Below are positions 8,800 through 17,189 of a stretch of 64,000 nucleotides of DNA, piece by piece. The notes under the pieces are model-generated. The model saw nothing but the letters and a program-made list of their open reading frames with translations, was not told the DNA's origin and did not search any database. Each line of letters starts with the position of its first letter. The first letter of the stretch is position 1. The stretch lies in assembly GCA_012719175.1 (NCBI GenBank), contig JAAYAX010000004.1, forward strand, positions 1 to 64,000. Direction: 5' to 3'. This DNA is from Methanomassiliicoccus sp. (GTDB lineage: Archaea; Thermoplasmatota; Thermoplasmata; Methanomassiliicoccales; Methanomassiliicoccaceae). The translations under genes and the position numbers were made by a program.

Positions 8800-8904
8800 C
8801 TACGGGAACTTGATCCTCGCCCCAGTCCGGACTCGGATCAATATGGCCGTCCACAAGGCTGCGAATCCTATGACCAACTCATTGCCGAATGCCAACTCTA
8901 ACAT
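8800..8904 (-). CDS. 34-residue single-span membrane microprotein
   Basis: A short gene found by reading the spacer. ATG at 8904 is preceded by GGAGGAG at a suitable distance, and an archaeal TATA-like element lies about 40 bases upstream. The product has an acidic N-terminus, one hydrophobic helix at about residues 10-23 (core LVIGFAALWTAILI) and an Arg/Lys-rich tail, so it should sit in the membrane with the tail inside. It ends in TAG and is followed by two hairpins, the second with a T-run. Promoter, ribosome-binding site and terminators all agreeing makes it more than chance. The function is unknown. Confidence 0.55.
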   Translation of the reverse strand: MLELAFGNELVIGFAALWTAILIRVRTGARIKFP

Positions 8905-9323
8905 GTTCACCACTCCTCCGAACCTGCCTTGGGGGGCCTGATATAATGATTGGGAGGGTGCCCTATTTAACAATATTCTATTCGATAATATTTAAAATGC
9001 CGTCGATCGTAAATGCTGGACGCATCAGTATCAAATTTGACCATTCTTCTATAAAGACCGAATGGCACCAAGGTACGGCAACCCGCCATCGCTCGAGGTC
9101 AGCCCTCCAACGGCCCGTGGACGAAACAACACATTTTTCTTTCCCTATCGACACATATTGCCCGGTCAGCTATGTTGATACTTGGTAATGAGAACACGAT
9201 GTCCTTGACATCCGTTTTCATATTATGAGGGGGGAAAAGGTCCCCTTCTAGGATCATTTGGGAAAGGTGTATGGGAGCCGCGCCCCGTCGTCCTGATCAC
9301 CGCAGGCGAACCCTAAGGTCGAC
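8905..9323. other. intergenic stretch, promoter of the microprotein, otherwise unexplained
   Basis: About 420 bases. The first 45 hold the minus-strand promoter of the microprotein. The remainder is AT-rich at 8965-9060, then mixed, with a G/C hairpin at about 9226-9249 that may end the propeller gene's transcript. No gene with window-like codon use is visible on either strand; an unrecognised RNA cannot be excluded. Confidence 0.35.
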
Positions 9324-11309
9324 CTACCTTTTCCTTTCCTTTGCCCTTCTTATCCCCAGGGTCAACGCCAAGATGACCGCCAGCGCGATGATGCCCGCTC
9401 CCCACATCGTCCACCCTGATAACGTTACGGGGGAAGGGTCGGTGTCATCTATGGTGCCTCCAGGCTCCGGACCTGAATCCTGCGTCGGGCCTCTCAATAC
9501 CACCATCTTGGTGAGCTCGCTTCTCAAGCCGGCAGAGTCTGTGATGACCAGGGTCACCTTATGGGCCGTGGCGTTCTCATAGGTATGGTCAACGTTCATC
9601 CCACTGGCCATTTGGCCATCCCCAAAGGACCAATTGTAGGTCAACCCCCCTTCCCCTCCATAGGATAGGCTGCCGTCGAAGTGCACGGTGGTACCGTTCA
9701 CAGTATAAGCGAAGGAACTGACAGGAGGAACGATCCACTGCAGGTCCTCGAAAAAGAACGCATAAACGCTGCCCTCGCTCGATGTTAGGTATAGCATGTT
9801 ATCGGAGATAGAAGGCGAGCTGGTTATGATCTGGGAGGGTTCGATGACCTCCTCCCATTCGACGAAGCCATGACTATTGACGGCCACAAGCCGGCCGCTG
9901 TCGCCCGTGGTCACTACCAGGGTCATGCCGTTCATAGCCAGGGGTGATCCGATGGGAACGGAGGGATCCAGAGGAGCGGTCCACTGGGGTTGGCCATCCA
10001 GAGATACCGAGGTCATCCCGTGAGAGGAAACGGAGACCACGCCATCGGGCGTGACCGCCGCAGAGCCTGGAGTGGGAGCGGTGGGGGCTTCCCATATGAG
10101 CGCCCCGTCGTACGATACCGCGGCCATCCCCCCGCCCGTGGGAATGCTATCTGTGTAGTTGGTATAGGTGATGACGACCCTATCGTCCAGTGCCACCGGC
10201 GAGCCGGTTATGGTGCCGCCTATGGTAACGTTCCATACCTCACCGCTCCCATTGCTCGCCATGGCGTACAGATTGCCGTTCTTTCCGCCGACCAGCAGCA
10301 GGTCCTTGAAGGCCGCGGGGGAGGACGCGAAAGTTGAGGGCACATTCATCGACCAGTAGAGGGAGCCGGACCTCGTTACCGCTAACAGCTCCCCGGGGTT
10401 GCCGGATATGATGATGAGGTTGTCGCAGACGATGGGGGATGTGACGTTGTCATCGGTCTTGCCTGTGCAGTAGGTCCATTTAAGATTGCCGTTCTCAGCA
10501 TCGAGCGCGTACAGAACCCCATCGGCGGAGTGAACGTACACTGTCCCGTCCCACAGCAGGGGCGCGGCATCCTGGTGACCCTTCCCCACCTCCACCTGCC
10601 ACAGCACATCGCCGGACTGAGCGAAGCAGAAGAGCTTGGAGCTGGTAACGTACGTGTCCATGACGCTGACGTGGACCCCGCTGCTGAGGGCGTACAGCCG
10701 GCCAGCCCCAGAGATTACGGGAACATCGATGGCCCCATTGCCTAGGTCCAGGCGCCACTTCATCTCCACTCCTGTAGCATTATAGGATAAGGCACTGCCC
10801 GAGTTCAGGAAATCATGCCTCTCGCTTATCCACGGGTCCCGGTGCTGCGGTGTGGCCGTTGGAGGCCCCATGTACGGATACCGCGTGTACATCAAGGCGA
10901 TGGCCTTGGTGGCGAGGGGATCTACATCATCTATCATACTGGAGGTCCAGGTCCACTCGTCGACCTCATCGCTCCACTTGAGGAGTCTCCAGATATCATA
11001 AGGGCACACGGGACAGGAGTAGTTGTAGGTGCCGGTGTAGCCGTCGATGCTCGTGATGTAGTGGCCATTTGGCATTTGATATGAACTGCTCTCGGCCAGG
11101 CCCAACATGGCGGTGGCGTTCTCATACACGTCGAACCCGGTCATGCCCTCGGTCACGGGGACGTCTGCCCATAGTATCCTGCCGTTTCCGAAATCGATCA
11201 GAAAAGCGCATGTCGAGGGCTCCTCCGCAGCTGTGGCTGGTCCGCTGATGCAAAGGACCATCATCGAGGTGATCAGGATCGTTGCCACCGCTCTCTTAAT
11301 TAGACCCAC
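9324..11309 (-). CDS. exported PQQ-type beta-propeller protein with PKD domain and C-terminal anchor
   Basis: The 661-residue protein has a signal peptide (1-27), then a DUF4430-like segment (about 35-125). Propeller blades with repeated 'LYAL/GxLxW' strands cover about 165-530. A PKD domain with a WSFGDG-type motif is at about 535-610, and a C-terminal membrane helix (about 632-652) is followed by a basic tail. This fits a surface protein tethered on the outside of the cell. DUF4430 occurs in cobalamin-binding and other surface proteins; the ligand here is unknown. PQQ-like propellers often do not bind PQQ, and no calcium or PQQ ligands can be judged by eye. It is divergent from the CxCH/NapH-like/CcmF operon across 288 bases. 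Confidence 0.75.
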   Translation of the reverse strand: MGLIKRAVATILITSMMVLCISGPATAAEEPSTCAFLIDFGNGRILWADVPVTEGMTGFDVYENATAMLGLAESSSYQMPNGHYITSIDGYTGTYNYSCPVCPYDIWRLLKWSDEVDEWTWTSSMIDDVDPLATKAIALMYTRYPYMGPPTATPQHRDPWISERHDFLNSGSALSYNATGVEMKWRLDLGNGAIDVPVISGAGRLYALSSGVHVSVMDTYVTSSKLFCFAQSGDVLWQVEVGKGHQDAAPLLWDGTVYVHSADGVLYALDAENGNLKWTYCTGKTDDNVTSPIVCDNLIIISGNPGELLAVTRSGSLYWSMNVPSTFASSPAAFKDLLLVGGKNGNLYAMASNGSGEVWNVTIGGTITGSPVALDDRVVITYTNYTDSIPTGGGMAAVSYDGALIWEAPTAPTPGSAAVTPDGVVSVSSHGMTSVSLDGQPQWTAPLDPSVPIGSPLAMNGMTLVVTTGDSGRLVAVNSHGFVEWEEVIEPSQIITSSPSISDNMLYLTSSEGSVYAFFFEDLQWIVPPVSSFAYTVNGTTVHFDGSLSYGGEGGLTYNWSFGDGQMASGMNVDHTYENATAHKVTLVITDSAGLRSELTKMVVLRGPTQDSGPEPGGTIDDTDPSPVTLSGWTMWGAGIIALAVILALTLGIRRAKERKR

Positions 11310-11492
11310 CGTAGGAGGCTCCTCCGTTACTCAGCGGTTTTAAGACATATTGTAAGTATAAGAACGCTCCTGCCGGACGCGCTCCTCGATCGGGGGGTAA
11401 GATGCCCTCGATCGATCAAGGTTTTAGGATGTACGTCGGATCGGAAAATTTATCGAAAATACACGAGAAGGCTACTTTTTTTATTATTGTAT

Positions 11493-11505
11493 GAACAGAA
11501 TGTTC
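11493..11505. promoter_or_regulatory. palindrome GAACA-GAA-TGTTC
   Basis: A perfect 5+3+5 palindrome lies in the spacer between the divergent propeller gene and the heme-related operon. It is about 90 bases before the latter's start, beside an AT-rich tract. It is an operator candidate only. Confidence 0.3.
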
Positions 11506-11597
11506 TTTGAACCGCCCATTATACTGGTCATGATTACCTATTGCGATATTGACGGGCGAAAAGTTAAAGTTCTAGTACGTCTCCTCGGGACGGAAAA

Positions 11598-12530
11598 ATG
11601 AGCAGACGACCATACCTTTTGGCTCTGGCCGCCGTAGCTTTCGTAGTTACATTACTCTTAACGCCTGTCACGGGATGGGCCGGGGGTGGCGGTAACAGCA
11701 ATTTTCAGGCAGGCGATTGCAGCTGCCATGGCGCGGTTAGTAGTGCCGTCGTCAGCATGTCCGCGTCCCAGACCATCCTCTCACCGGGCGAGCAGGTTGT
11801 CGTTACCGTCACCGTCACCGGCGGGGAGGCGGAGAACAACCCCCTGGGCGTTATGATAGTTTCCAAGCTGAGCGGGGGGAACACCATGCCCACTGACTAT
11901 GGATGGGCCATAGTGTCCGATACCTGGTCTACCCAGTACAATTACAACGAGATCACTGTCTACAAGGGAAGCGCTGAGTTCGTATGGACCCTGGAAGCGC
12001 CCGAGAAGCCTGGAGTGTACTCCCTGTACGCCAGGATGGAGAACAGCGATAATGGCATAGGATATTACAAGGACTACTCTGCGGGCATGGCCTTCACTGT
12101 CGAAGACGGCTCCTCGTCCGACGATACCTCCACCTTCCTATCGATCCTGACCCCGGTCAACGGGACCACCTTGAGCGGAAGCGTAACCATCGATGCCACC
12201 GTGGCAGCCAGCGAGGCCGCTGACATCACCTCGGCCAACCTTGAGATCGATGGCTCCCCCGTCGAAAGCACGGACGGCTCCTCCTACAAGTGGACGGTGA
12301 ACACCTCTGATCTGCAGGACGGTGAGCACACGATAAAGGTCACTGCCATCACCACGACTGGGGAGACGGTGTCTAAGGAGGTCGATGTGACCGTGAGCAA
12401 CCAGGCAGCGTTGATTGCGCCATTACAGCAGTTCAATCTCACCCTGGCCGATATCGGGTTCTTGACCGTGGTCGGCTTCATATTTGCCATCGGCATTATG
12501 GAGCTGAGGAGAAAGAACAGATGGCATTGA
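11598..12530 (+). CDS. exported membrane-anchored protein with CxCH motif (choice-of-anchor-V-like)
   Basis: The 310-residue protein has a signal peptide (1-28), then Cys41-Ser-Cys43-His44-Gly, a beta-rich domain to about 175, an Ig-like domain (about 180-270) and a C-terminal membrane helix (about 285-303). Position and surroundings resemble the choice-of-anchor V type of domain, where a heme-binding-like CxxCH normally sits just after the signal peptide. Here the spacing is one residue shorter, so covalent heme attachment is uncertain; a metal or a Cys pair is possible. It overlaps the NapH-like gene by ten bases and leads an operon ending in CcmF, which makes it a candidate target of that machinery. 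Confidence 0.7.
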   Translation: MSRRPYLLALAAVAFVVTLLLTPVTGWAGGGGNSNFQAGDCSCHGAVSSAVVSMSASQTILSPGEQVVVTVTVTGGEAENNPLGVMIVSKLSGGNTMPTDYGWAIVSDTWSTQYNYNEITVYKGSAEFVWTLEAPEKPGVYSLYARMENSDNGIGYYKDYSAGMAFTVEDGSSSDDTSTFLSILTPVNGTTLSGSVTIDATVAASEAADITSANLEIDGSPVESTDGSSYKWTVNTSDLQDGEHTIKVTAITTTGETVSKEVDVTVSNQAALIAPLQQFNLTLADIGFLTVVGFIFAIGIMELRRKNRWH

Positions 12531-13801
12531 GGAACCCTCTGAAAAACACCCTCACCCTTGACAGATCCAAGCTCCCTGGCCCCTTGAAGGGCCGCACCCC
12601 TTCGCAGGTTTCCAACGTGCGATTGCCGGAGGCTGAGCAGCCTACCGCAGAAAACGTCAGGCCGAAATTGCCGAAGACGGTGTGGCGGAACAGCGAACGG
12701 TACCTGGGCTTGATGGCAGGCTTCTTCCTGTTCATCGCTCCCTTCGCGGTGTTCACCAGGCTGGCATATGGCATTGTGGGGTCAACCGATGAGGCGACTA
12801 TACACTCGATCTGCTTCAAACTGCCGATGGAGCTTCTGATCAATGGGTCAGTTCCTGCGAGCATCGGCCCTATCGCTCTCGGCACCATGGTCGTGATCCT
12901 AGTGGTCGCGCTCCTCTTTGGTCCTCTATTCTGCGGACGTCTATGCCCGGTAGGGGCCATGAGCGAGATGCTCAGCAGGATAGTCCCGATCCCGGACCGA
13001 TATCGCATGCGGATCCAGAACACCAAGGTAACCGCCAGCCTGCGCTACGGTTTCCTCGCTGGGTTCATCATCGTGGGATGGGCTATGGCCGGCCCGGTGG
13101 CCCAGTGCTCTTACGGGGTGGACCTGGGAAGGTTCTGCAGCCCCGCTCTGATGGAGTACATGTCGCTCGGTCTGTTCTCCACCGCTCCTGAGAACTTCTG
13201 GAACACCGGTGCTGTCCTGACCATGATAGTCTGGCTGCTCCTTGGAGGGATCATGATGGTAGGAGGACGAGGATGGTGCCTGTTCTTCTGCCCCCTGGGG
13301 GCGATATCGGGCATATCCCATGCCATCGGTGCCAAGCTCGGCTTCTATCGCCTGGAATATGAGGCCACCAACTGCCGGAACTGCCGGAAGTGCGAGGTCA
13401 ACTGCCCCATGTGGGCCATAAGTATGGATGGCAAGATCGAGAGGTCGCTGTGCATAGGTTGCAGGGAGTGCGTCAACAACTGCTCCTTCAATGCCTATCA
13501 CGGTGCCTATGGTAGAACCGGAGAGATGATACGAAGGAAGGTGAAGGACGTGGTGTCGAGGGTCCGTATTGCGAGCACTTTCATGCTGGCCGCGGCCACA
13601 GCACCCCTTGCGTACATGTTCACCGGCCCCTGCGCGGCCACGGGATGCGCCGCCTGTCCCCTGGGAGGTGCCTGCGCCGTATCCATCCCTCTTCTATATG
13701 GCGGTTTGCTGCTGTCGCGGACATCCACAAGGTTGAAAGCCGCCTGGTCATCGCTGCGAACCCGGCTCCGGAGGGATGGCCGAGAGATACGGTCGGAGTG
13801 A
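12521..13801 (+). CDS. NapH/NosR-like membrane polyferredoxin
   Basis: The 426-residue membrane protein carries two CxxxCP segments (CGRLCP at about 138-143 and CLFFCP at about 250-255). It also has two ferredoxin-type four-Cys clusters (CRNCRKCEVNCP and CIGCRECVNNC, at about 286-325) and a further Cys-rich stretch near the C-terminus. About five membrane helices surround these. NapH/NosR/RdxA-type proteins pass electrons across or along the membrane through 4Fe-4S centres. Between a CxCH protein and CcmF it could supply electrons for heme or thiol reduction. The C-terminus nearly abuts the CcmF start. Confidence 0.75.
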   Translation: MALRNPLKNTLTLDRSKLPGPLKGRTPSQVSNVRLPEAEQPTAENVRPKLPKTVWRNSERYLGLMAGFFLFIAPFAVFTRLAYGIVGSTDEATIHSICFKLPMELLINGSVPASIGPIALGTMVVILVVALLFGPLFCGRLCPVGAMSEMLSRIVPIPDRYRMRIQNTKVTASLRYGFLAGFIIVGWAMAGPVAQCSYGVDLGRFCSPALMEYMSLGLFSTAPENFWNTGAVLTMIVWLLLGGIMMVGGRGWCLFFCPLGAISGISHAIGAKLGFYRLEYEATNCRNCRKCEVNCPMWAISMDGKIERSLCIGCRECVNNCSFNAYHGAYGRTGEMIRRKVKDVVSRVRIASTFMLAAATAPLAYMFTGPCAATGCAACPLGGACAVSIPLLYGGLLLSRTSTRLKAAWSSLRTRLRRDGREIRSE

Positions 13802-13805
13802 GTCG

Positions 13806-15773
13806 ATGAACCTCGGAACGGTACTACTGGCGGCGGCGGCCGTGTCGGCCCTTGCGGCCAGCGCTGGCGGAGGCCTGTTCCTGGCGCGCGGGAACGGTCG
13901 ATGGGAGCGCATCTCGCGTTACAGCGCCCTCCTGTCGCTAGCCTTCCTCACCGCCGTCTTCATTCTCATGGCCTACCTCTTCCTCACATCCGATCTCAGC
14001 ATCGAGTATGTGTGGTCTCACTCTTCAGTGGGCATAGATCCCTTCTACAAGCTCGTGGGAGTGTGGGCGGGCGGTGAGGGCGGCCTTTTACTGTGGGCCT
14101 GGTTCATGTCCCTCGCCTTGGCCGTGGAGACACTGTTGGAGGGACGGCGGGGGCTCGGTCGTAGGTTCTCTTCAGCTTTTCGGATGGCGGCCGGCAGCAT
14201 GGTGCTCCTCTTCGTACTGATCGTCATGGCGGCGGACCTCTTCGCCCTTACCGAAGCCTCTGAACTTGCACTCCACCCCCAGGGCCTGGGTATGAGCCTG
14301 TCCCTGCAGACCCTGGAGATGGCCCTCCATCCCCCTCTGGTCTTCGCGGCCTACGCGTTCTGCGTGGCCATATTCTCCGCGTCCATAGCCCGCTTCCTTT
14401 CTCTCGAGGATGATTGGCTGAAGGTGGCCCTTCCTTGGGCCAGGTTGGCAGGCCTCCTGCTTGCCCTGGGAATCGTGGTCGGAGCAGTGTGGGCCTACTA
14501 CGAGCTGGGTTGGGGAGGATTCTGGGTATGGGACCCCGTGGAGACCGCCTCCCTACTCCCCATGCTCGTCGTCATGGCCTTCCTGCATGCGCATAGGTCC
14601 CGCGCCGCCGCTCAGGGATATCTGCTGCCTTTACTGGGCGTTCTCTCCTTTGTGTACGTGCTTCTATCCTCGTTCATAACCCGCACTGGCGGACTGTGGG
14701 GGTCCTCGGTGCACACCTACGGCAGCTCGGTGAGCGGCTCTATGGCCTCCCGCTTCCTCACCGTGATCGAGGGGGACAAGAGCATCATGGGCCTGTTCAT
14801 CGTCATCGTGCTGCTCCTTCTCATCGGATGTGTCCTCAGCTACCGCATGTCGAAGAGGGAGAGGGTTAGGGTGGAGGACAGTGTCCTGGGTACGGTTGTC
14901 CTCCACGTGATGTTCTCCGTCCTGCTGCTCCTGCTGCTTATAAAGAACGTGGGTCTGGACCAGGGGGAGAACTTCATGGACTTCACCGAGAAGACCTCGT
15001 ACCTGCTGACGATTATGCTCATAGCGCTCCTGGTGATGGAATCGTACCCCCGGTTGGGACGGCGCAAGGCTCTGATGCTGGGTACGGGCATCGGCCTGGC
15101 ATCGGTCATGCTGGCCGTGGTCGCATTGGTGACAGGAAGCATTCCCCTGCCTGTTGCCATCATCCTCCCGCCGGCCGGGGCGACACTTACTGCATCGTTA
15201 TTCCGGCTCGTAAGAACGGACCGTTCCCCGGCACGGCGTTGGATCAGGAGGGCAGGGCCGATACTGGCCCATGTGGGCCTGGTCATCGTGGTGCTGAGCT
15301 TTCTGATCTCATCGTACTACCAGTCCTCGTTGCCTGAGGACAGGGAGATCATGGGAATAGGGGACCAGGTATCGTTGGGCGACCGCACGGTGAGCCTCCT
15401 GGAGCTCGCGTCGGAACCATGGACATCATCCGCGGGGGTGCCGGGTGAGGTACGCACGGCCACCTTTGAGGTGACCGGCGGAGGGGGGACGCGAGTGGTC
15501 TCGGTGTCCAACCATTATGAGAACGGTTATTCTGGGTCCCTGCTGGTCCATGGAGGCACCCAGGTCCTAAATGGGCTGTCCGAGGACCTCTACCTCAGCT
15601 TCGATTGGATGTCCAACGAATCGGCCTTGGTGCAGGTCCGCCTCCTGCCAATGGTCAGCGGGGTGTGGCTGGGCTCGGCGCTGCTAATCATGGGCATGTC
15701 CATGATGCTCATCGCCACATCGTTCAGGGATGAGATGGACATCATCTCCGATCGGGCGCGCTCTGGAGATTGA
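13806..15773 (+). CDS. ccmF: CcmF-type cytochrome c heme lyase subunit
   Basis: The 655-residue polytopic protein has the CcmF hallmarks. The WWD-type loop WGGFWVWDPVE is at about residues 234-244. A conserved HPP segment is near 175. A TRTG...SVHTY loop near 295-310 corresponds to the external His-containing loop of CcmF. The long soluble C-terminal segment before the last helix is also present. CcmF joins heme to CxxCH apocytochromes outside the membrane. ATG 13806, with GGAGTGA upstream, is preferred to 13776. No ccmA, ccmB, ccmC or ccmE is in the window. Cytochromes are not generally reported from Methanomassiliicoccales, so presence here is notable if that placement is right. Confidence 0.85.
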   Translation: MNLGTVLLAAAAVSALAASAGGGLFLARGNGRWERISRYSALLSLAFLTAVFILMAYLFLTSDLSIEYVWSHSSVGIDPFYKLVGVWAGGEGGLLLWAWFMSLALAVETLLEGRRGLGRRFSSAFRMAAGSMVLLFVLIVMAADLFALTEASELALHPQGLGMSLSLQTLEMALHPPLVFAAYAFCVAIFSASIARFLSLEDDWLKVALPWARLAGLLLALGIVVGAVWAYYELGWGGFWVWDPVETASLLPMLVVMAFLHAHRSRAAAQGYLLPLLGVLSFVYVLLSSFITRTGGLWGSSVHTYGSSVSGSMASRFLTVIEGDKSIMGLFIVIVLLLLIGCVLSYRMSKRERVRVEDSVLGTVVLHVMFSVLLLLLLIKNVGLDQGENFMDFTEKTSYLLTIMLIALLVMESYPRLGRRKALMLGTGIGLASVMLAVVALVTGSIPLPVAIILPPAGATLTASLFRLVRTDRSPARRWIRRAGPILAHVGLVIVVLSFLISSYYQSSLPEDREIMGIGDQVSLGDRTVSLLELASEPWTSSAGVPGEVRTATFEVTGGGGTRVVSVSNHYENGYSGSLLVHGGTQVLNGLSEDLYLSFDWMSNESALVQVRLLPMVSGVWLGSALLIMGMSMMLIATSFRDEMDIISDRARSGD

Positions 15774-15801
15774 ACGAATTGATCCGATCCTTCTTAGGAC
15801 C

Positions 15802-17019
15802 TCATGGTAGCGGCGGTTCGGACATGTGGCGGTGACGGGTGAATAGGAGCAGAAGGGCCAGCGCCAGCAAGCTCATCGCCCCGCCGTAGGCGAAAGTGAT
15901 CTCAGGGCCCAGGGAATCCCATAGGATGCCGGCCAGGATACCGCCGGGTAGCATCACCAGCCCTACCGCGGTGTGGTAAATCCCTAGTGCGGTTCCGCAG
16001 AGGTCCCTCGGCACGACATCGATGACAAAGGCCTTGAACACCCCCTCGCTGGAGCCTTTGTACACACCGTACAGGATGAAGCCCAGCGCGAGCAGGGGCA
16101 GTCCGTCCGCCAGGCTCAGTGTCAGACAGGTGGTGGCAAAGAGAATGAAGGAGAACGCCAGGACCGGCCTCCTCCCCCAGCGGTCGGAGAGGATGCCAGA
16201 GGGGATGGACATGATCACGAAAACGACGTTGTACAGAATGTACAACAGTATCGTGGTCACTGTGCTGGACCCAAGACCTTCGGACCTAAGAACGAAGAAC
16301 GCGTAGCTGATCTCCCCCAGGAAGAACACCACCACGACCAGTGCGAGGAGCCAGAAGTCCCTGCCTAGCCGCCTGGAGTCCCTGAAGATGCTGGTGGTGC
16401 ACCTCTGTACCTTGCGGTCACCCTCCCTCACGTACAGAACGATGATGGCGACCGAGATCACCGCGGGGATCGTGGCCAACAGGAACACTGTTCGGAACGT
16501 GCCCTCGGTCACGGTGCCGGCGGCCAGCAGGATCGGCAGTATCAAAAGAGGACCTATCACTGCGCCCATGGAGTCCATGGCCTTATGCAGCCCGTAGGCC
16601 CTGCCCAGGTCCTCCTTTCCTGTGGAATCGGCGATGAGAGCGTCTCGAGGGGCGGCCCTTAGCCCCTTCCCGACCCTTTCCGTGATTCGGACACCAAGCA
16701 CCTGCCAGTAGGATGCGGTCAGGACTAGGAGGGGCTTCGCCAGGGTGCTCAGACCGTACCCTGCGGTGAGGAACGGTTTCCTTCTGCCAAACCGATCGGA
16801 AAAGCGTCCAGACACCACCTTGAGGAGGGATGCCGTGGTCTCCGCAGCCCCCTCAATTAGGCCTATCACCGCCCCGCTGGCACCAAGGCCTGCCAGGAAC
16901 AGAGGCAGTAGGGGGTAGATCATCTCGCTGCTGGCGTCGTTGAGAAGGGAGACCAGGCCGAGAACCAGCACATTGGTGGATATGCCCGTAAGCAGCCCCC
17001 TGCGCCTCTTGCCAGCCAA
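15802..17019 (-). CDS. MFS transporter
   Basis: A 405-residue protein with about twelve membrane helices and the MFS loop 2-3 motif (a DRFGRRK-type sequence near residue 75, with a second related copy DRWGRRP near 282). It should exchange a small molecule across the cell membrane; the substrate cannot be read from the sequence. It starts at TTG with a strong GGAGGG site 8 bases upstream, which decides the start. It is convergent with ccmF. The spacer upstream holds inverted copies of CCCTCCCT and an AGTGG/CCACT hairpin, possibly regulatory. Confidence 0.8.
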   Translation of the reverse strand: MAGKRRRGLLTGISTNVLVLGLVSLLNDASSEMIYPLLPLFLAGLGASGAVIGLIEGAAETTASLLKVVSGRFSDRFGRRKPFLTAGYGLSTLAKPLLVLTASYWQVLGVRITERVGKGLRAAPRDALIADSTGKEDLGRAYGLHKAMDSMGAVIGPLLILPILLAAGTVTEGTFRTVFLLATIPAVISVAIIVLYVREGDRKVQRCTTSIFRDSRRLGRDFWLLALVVVVFFLGEISYAFFVLRSEGLGSSTVTTILLYILYNVVFVIMSIPSGILSDRWGRRPVLAFSFILFATTCLTLSLADGLPLLALGFILYGVYKGSSEGVFKAFVIDVVPRDLCGTALGIYHTAVGLVMLPGGILAGILWDSLGPEITFAYGGAMSLLALALLLLFTRHRHMSEPPLP

Positions 17020-17189
17020 TGAAAACCCTCCCTATGCTAGTGGTCGGCCACTGGAAATAACTTGCTGTTCCACAGTGAGCAGGGAGGGAGGCGAAGCGAG
17101 CATGGGACACAATGAACGATCGCATGGCCTATGGAACCATGAAACTGGACGTATCCGTGAGGAAGGGCCGATAGTTAGCGTGCGAGGTC

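Noticed and set aside
8717-8941. 74-codon plus-strand frame
   Set aside because: It has no ribosome-binding site and is the opposite strand of the better supported microprotein gene.
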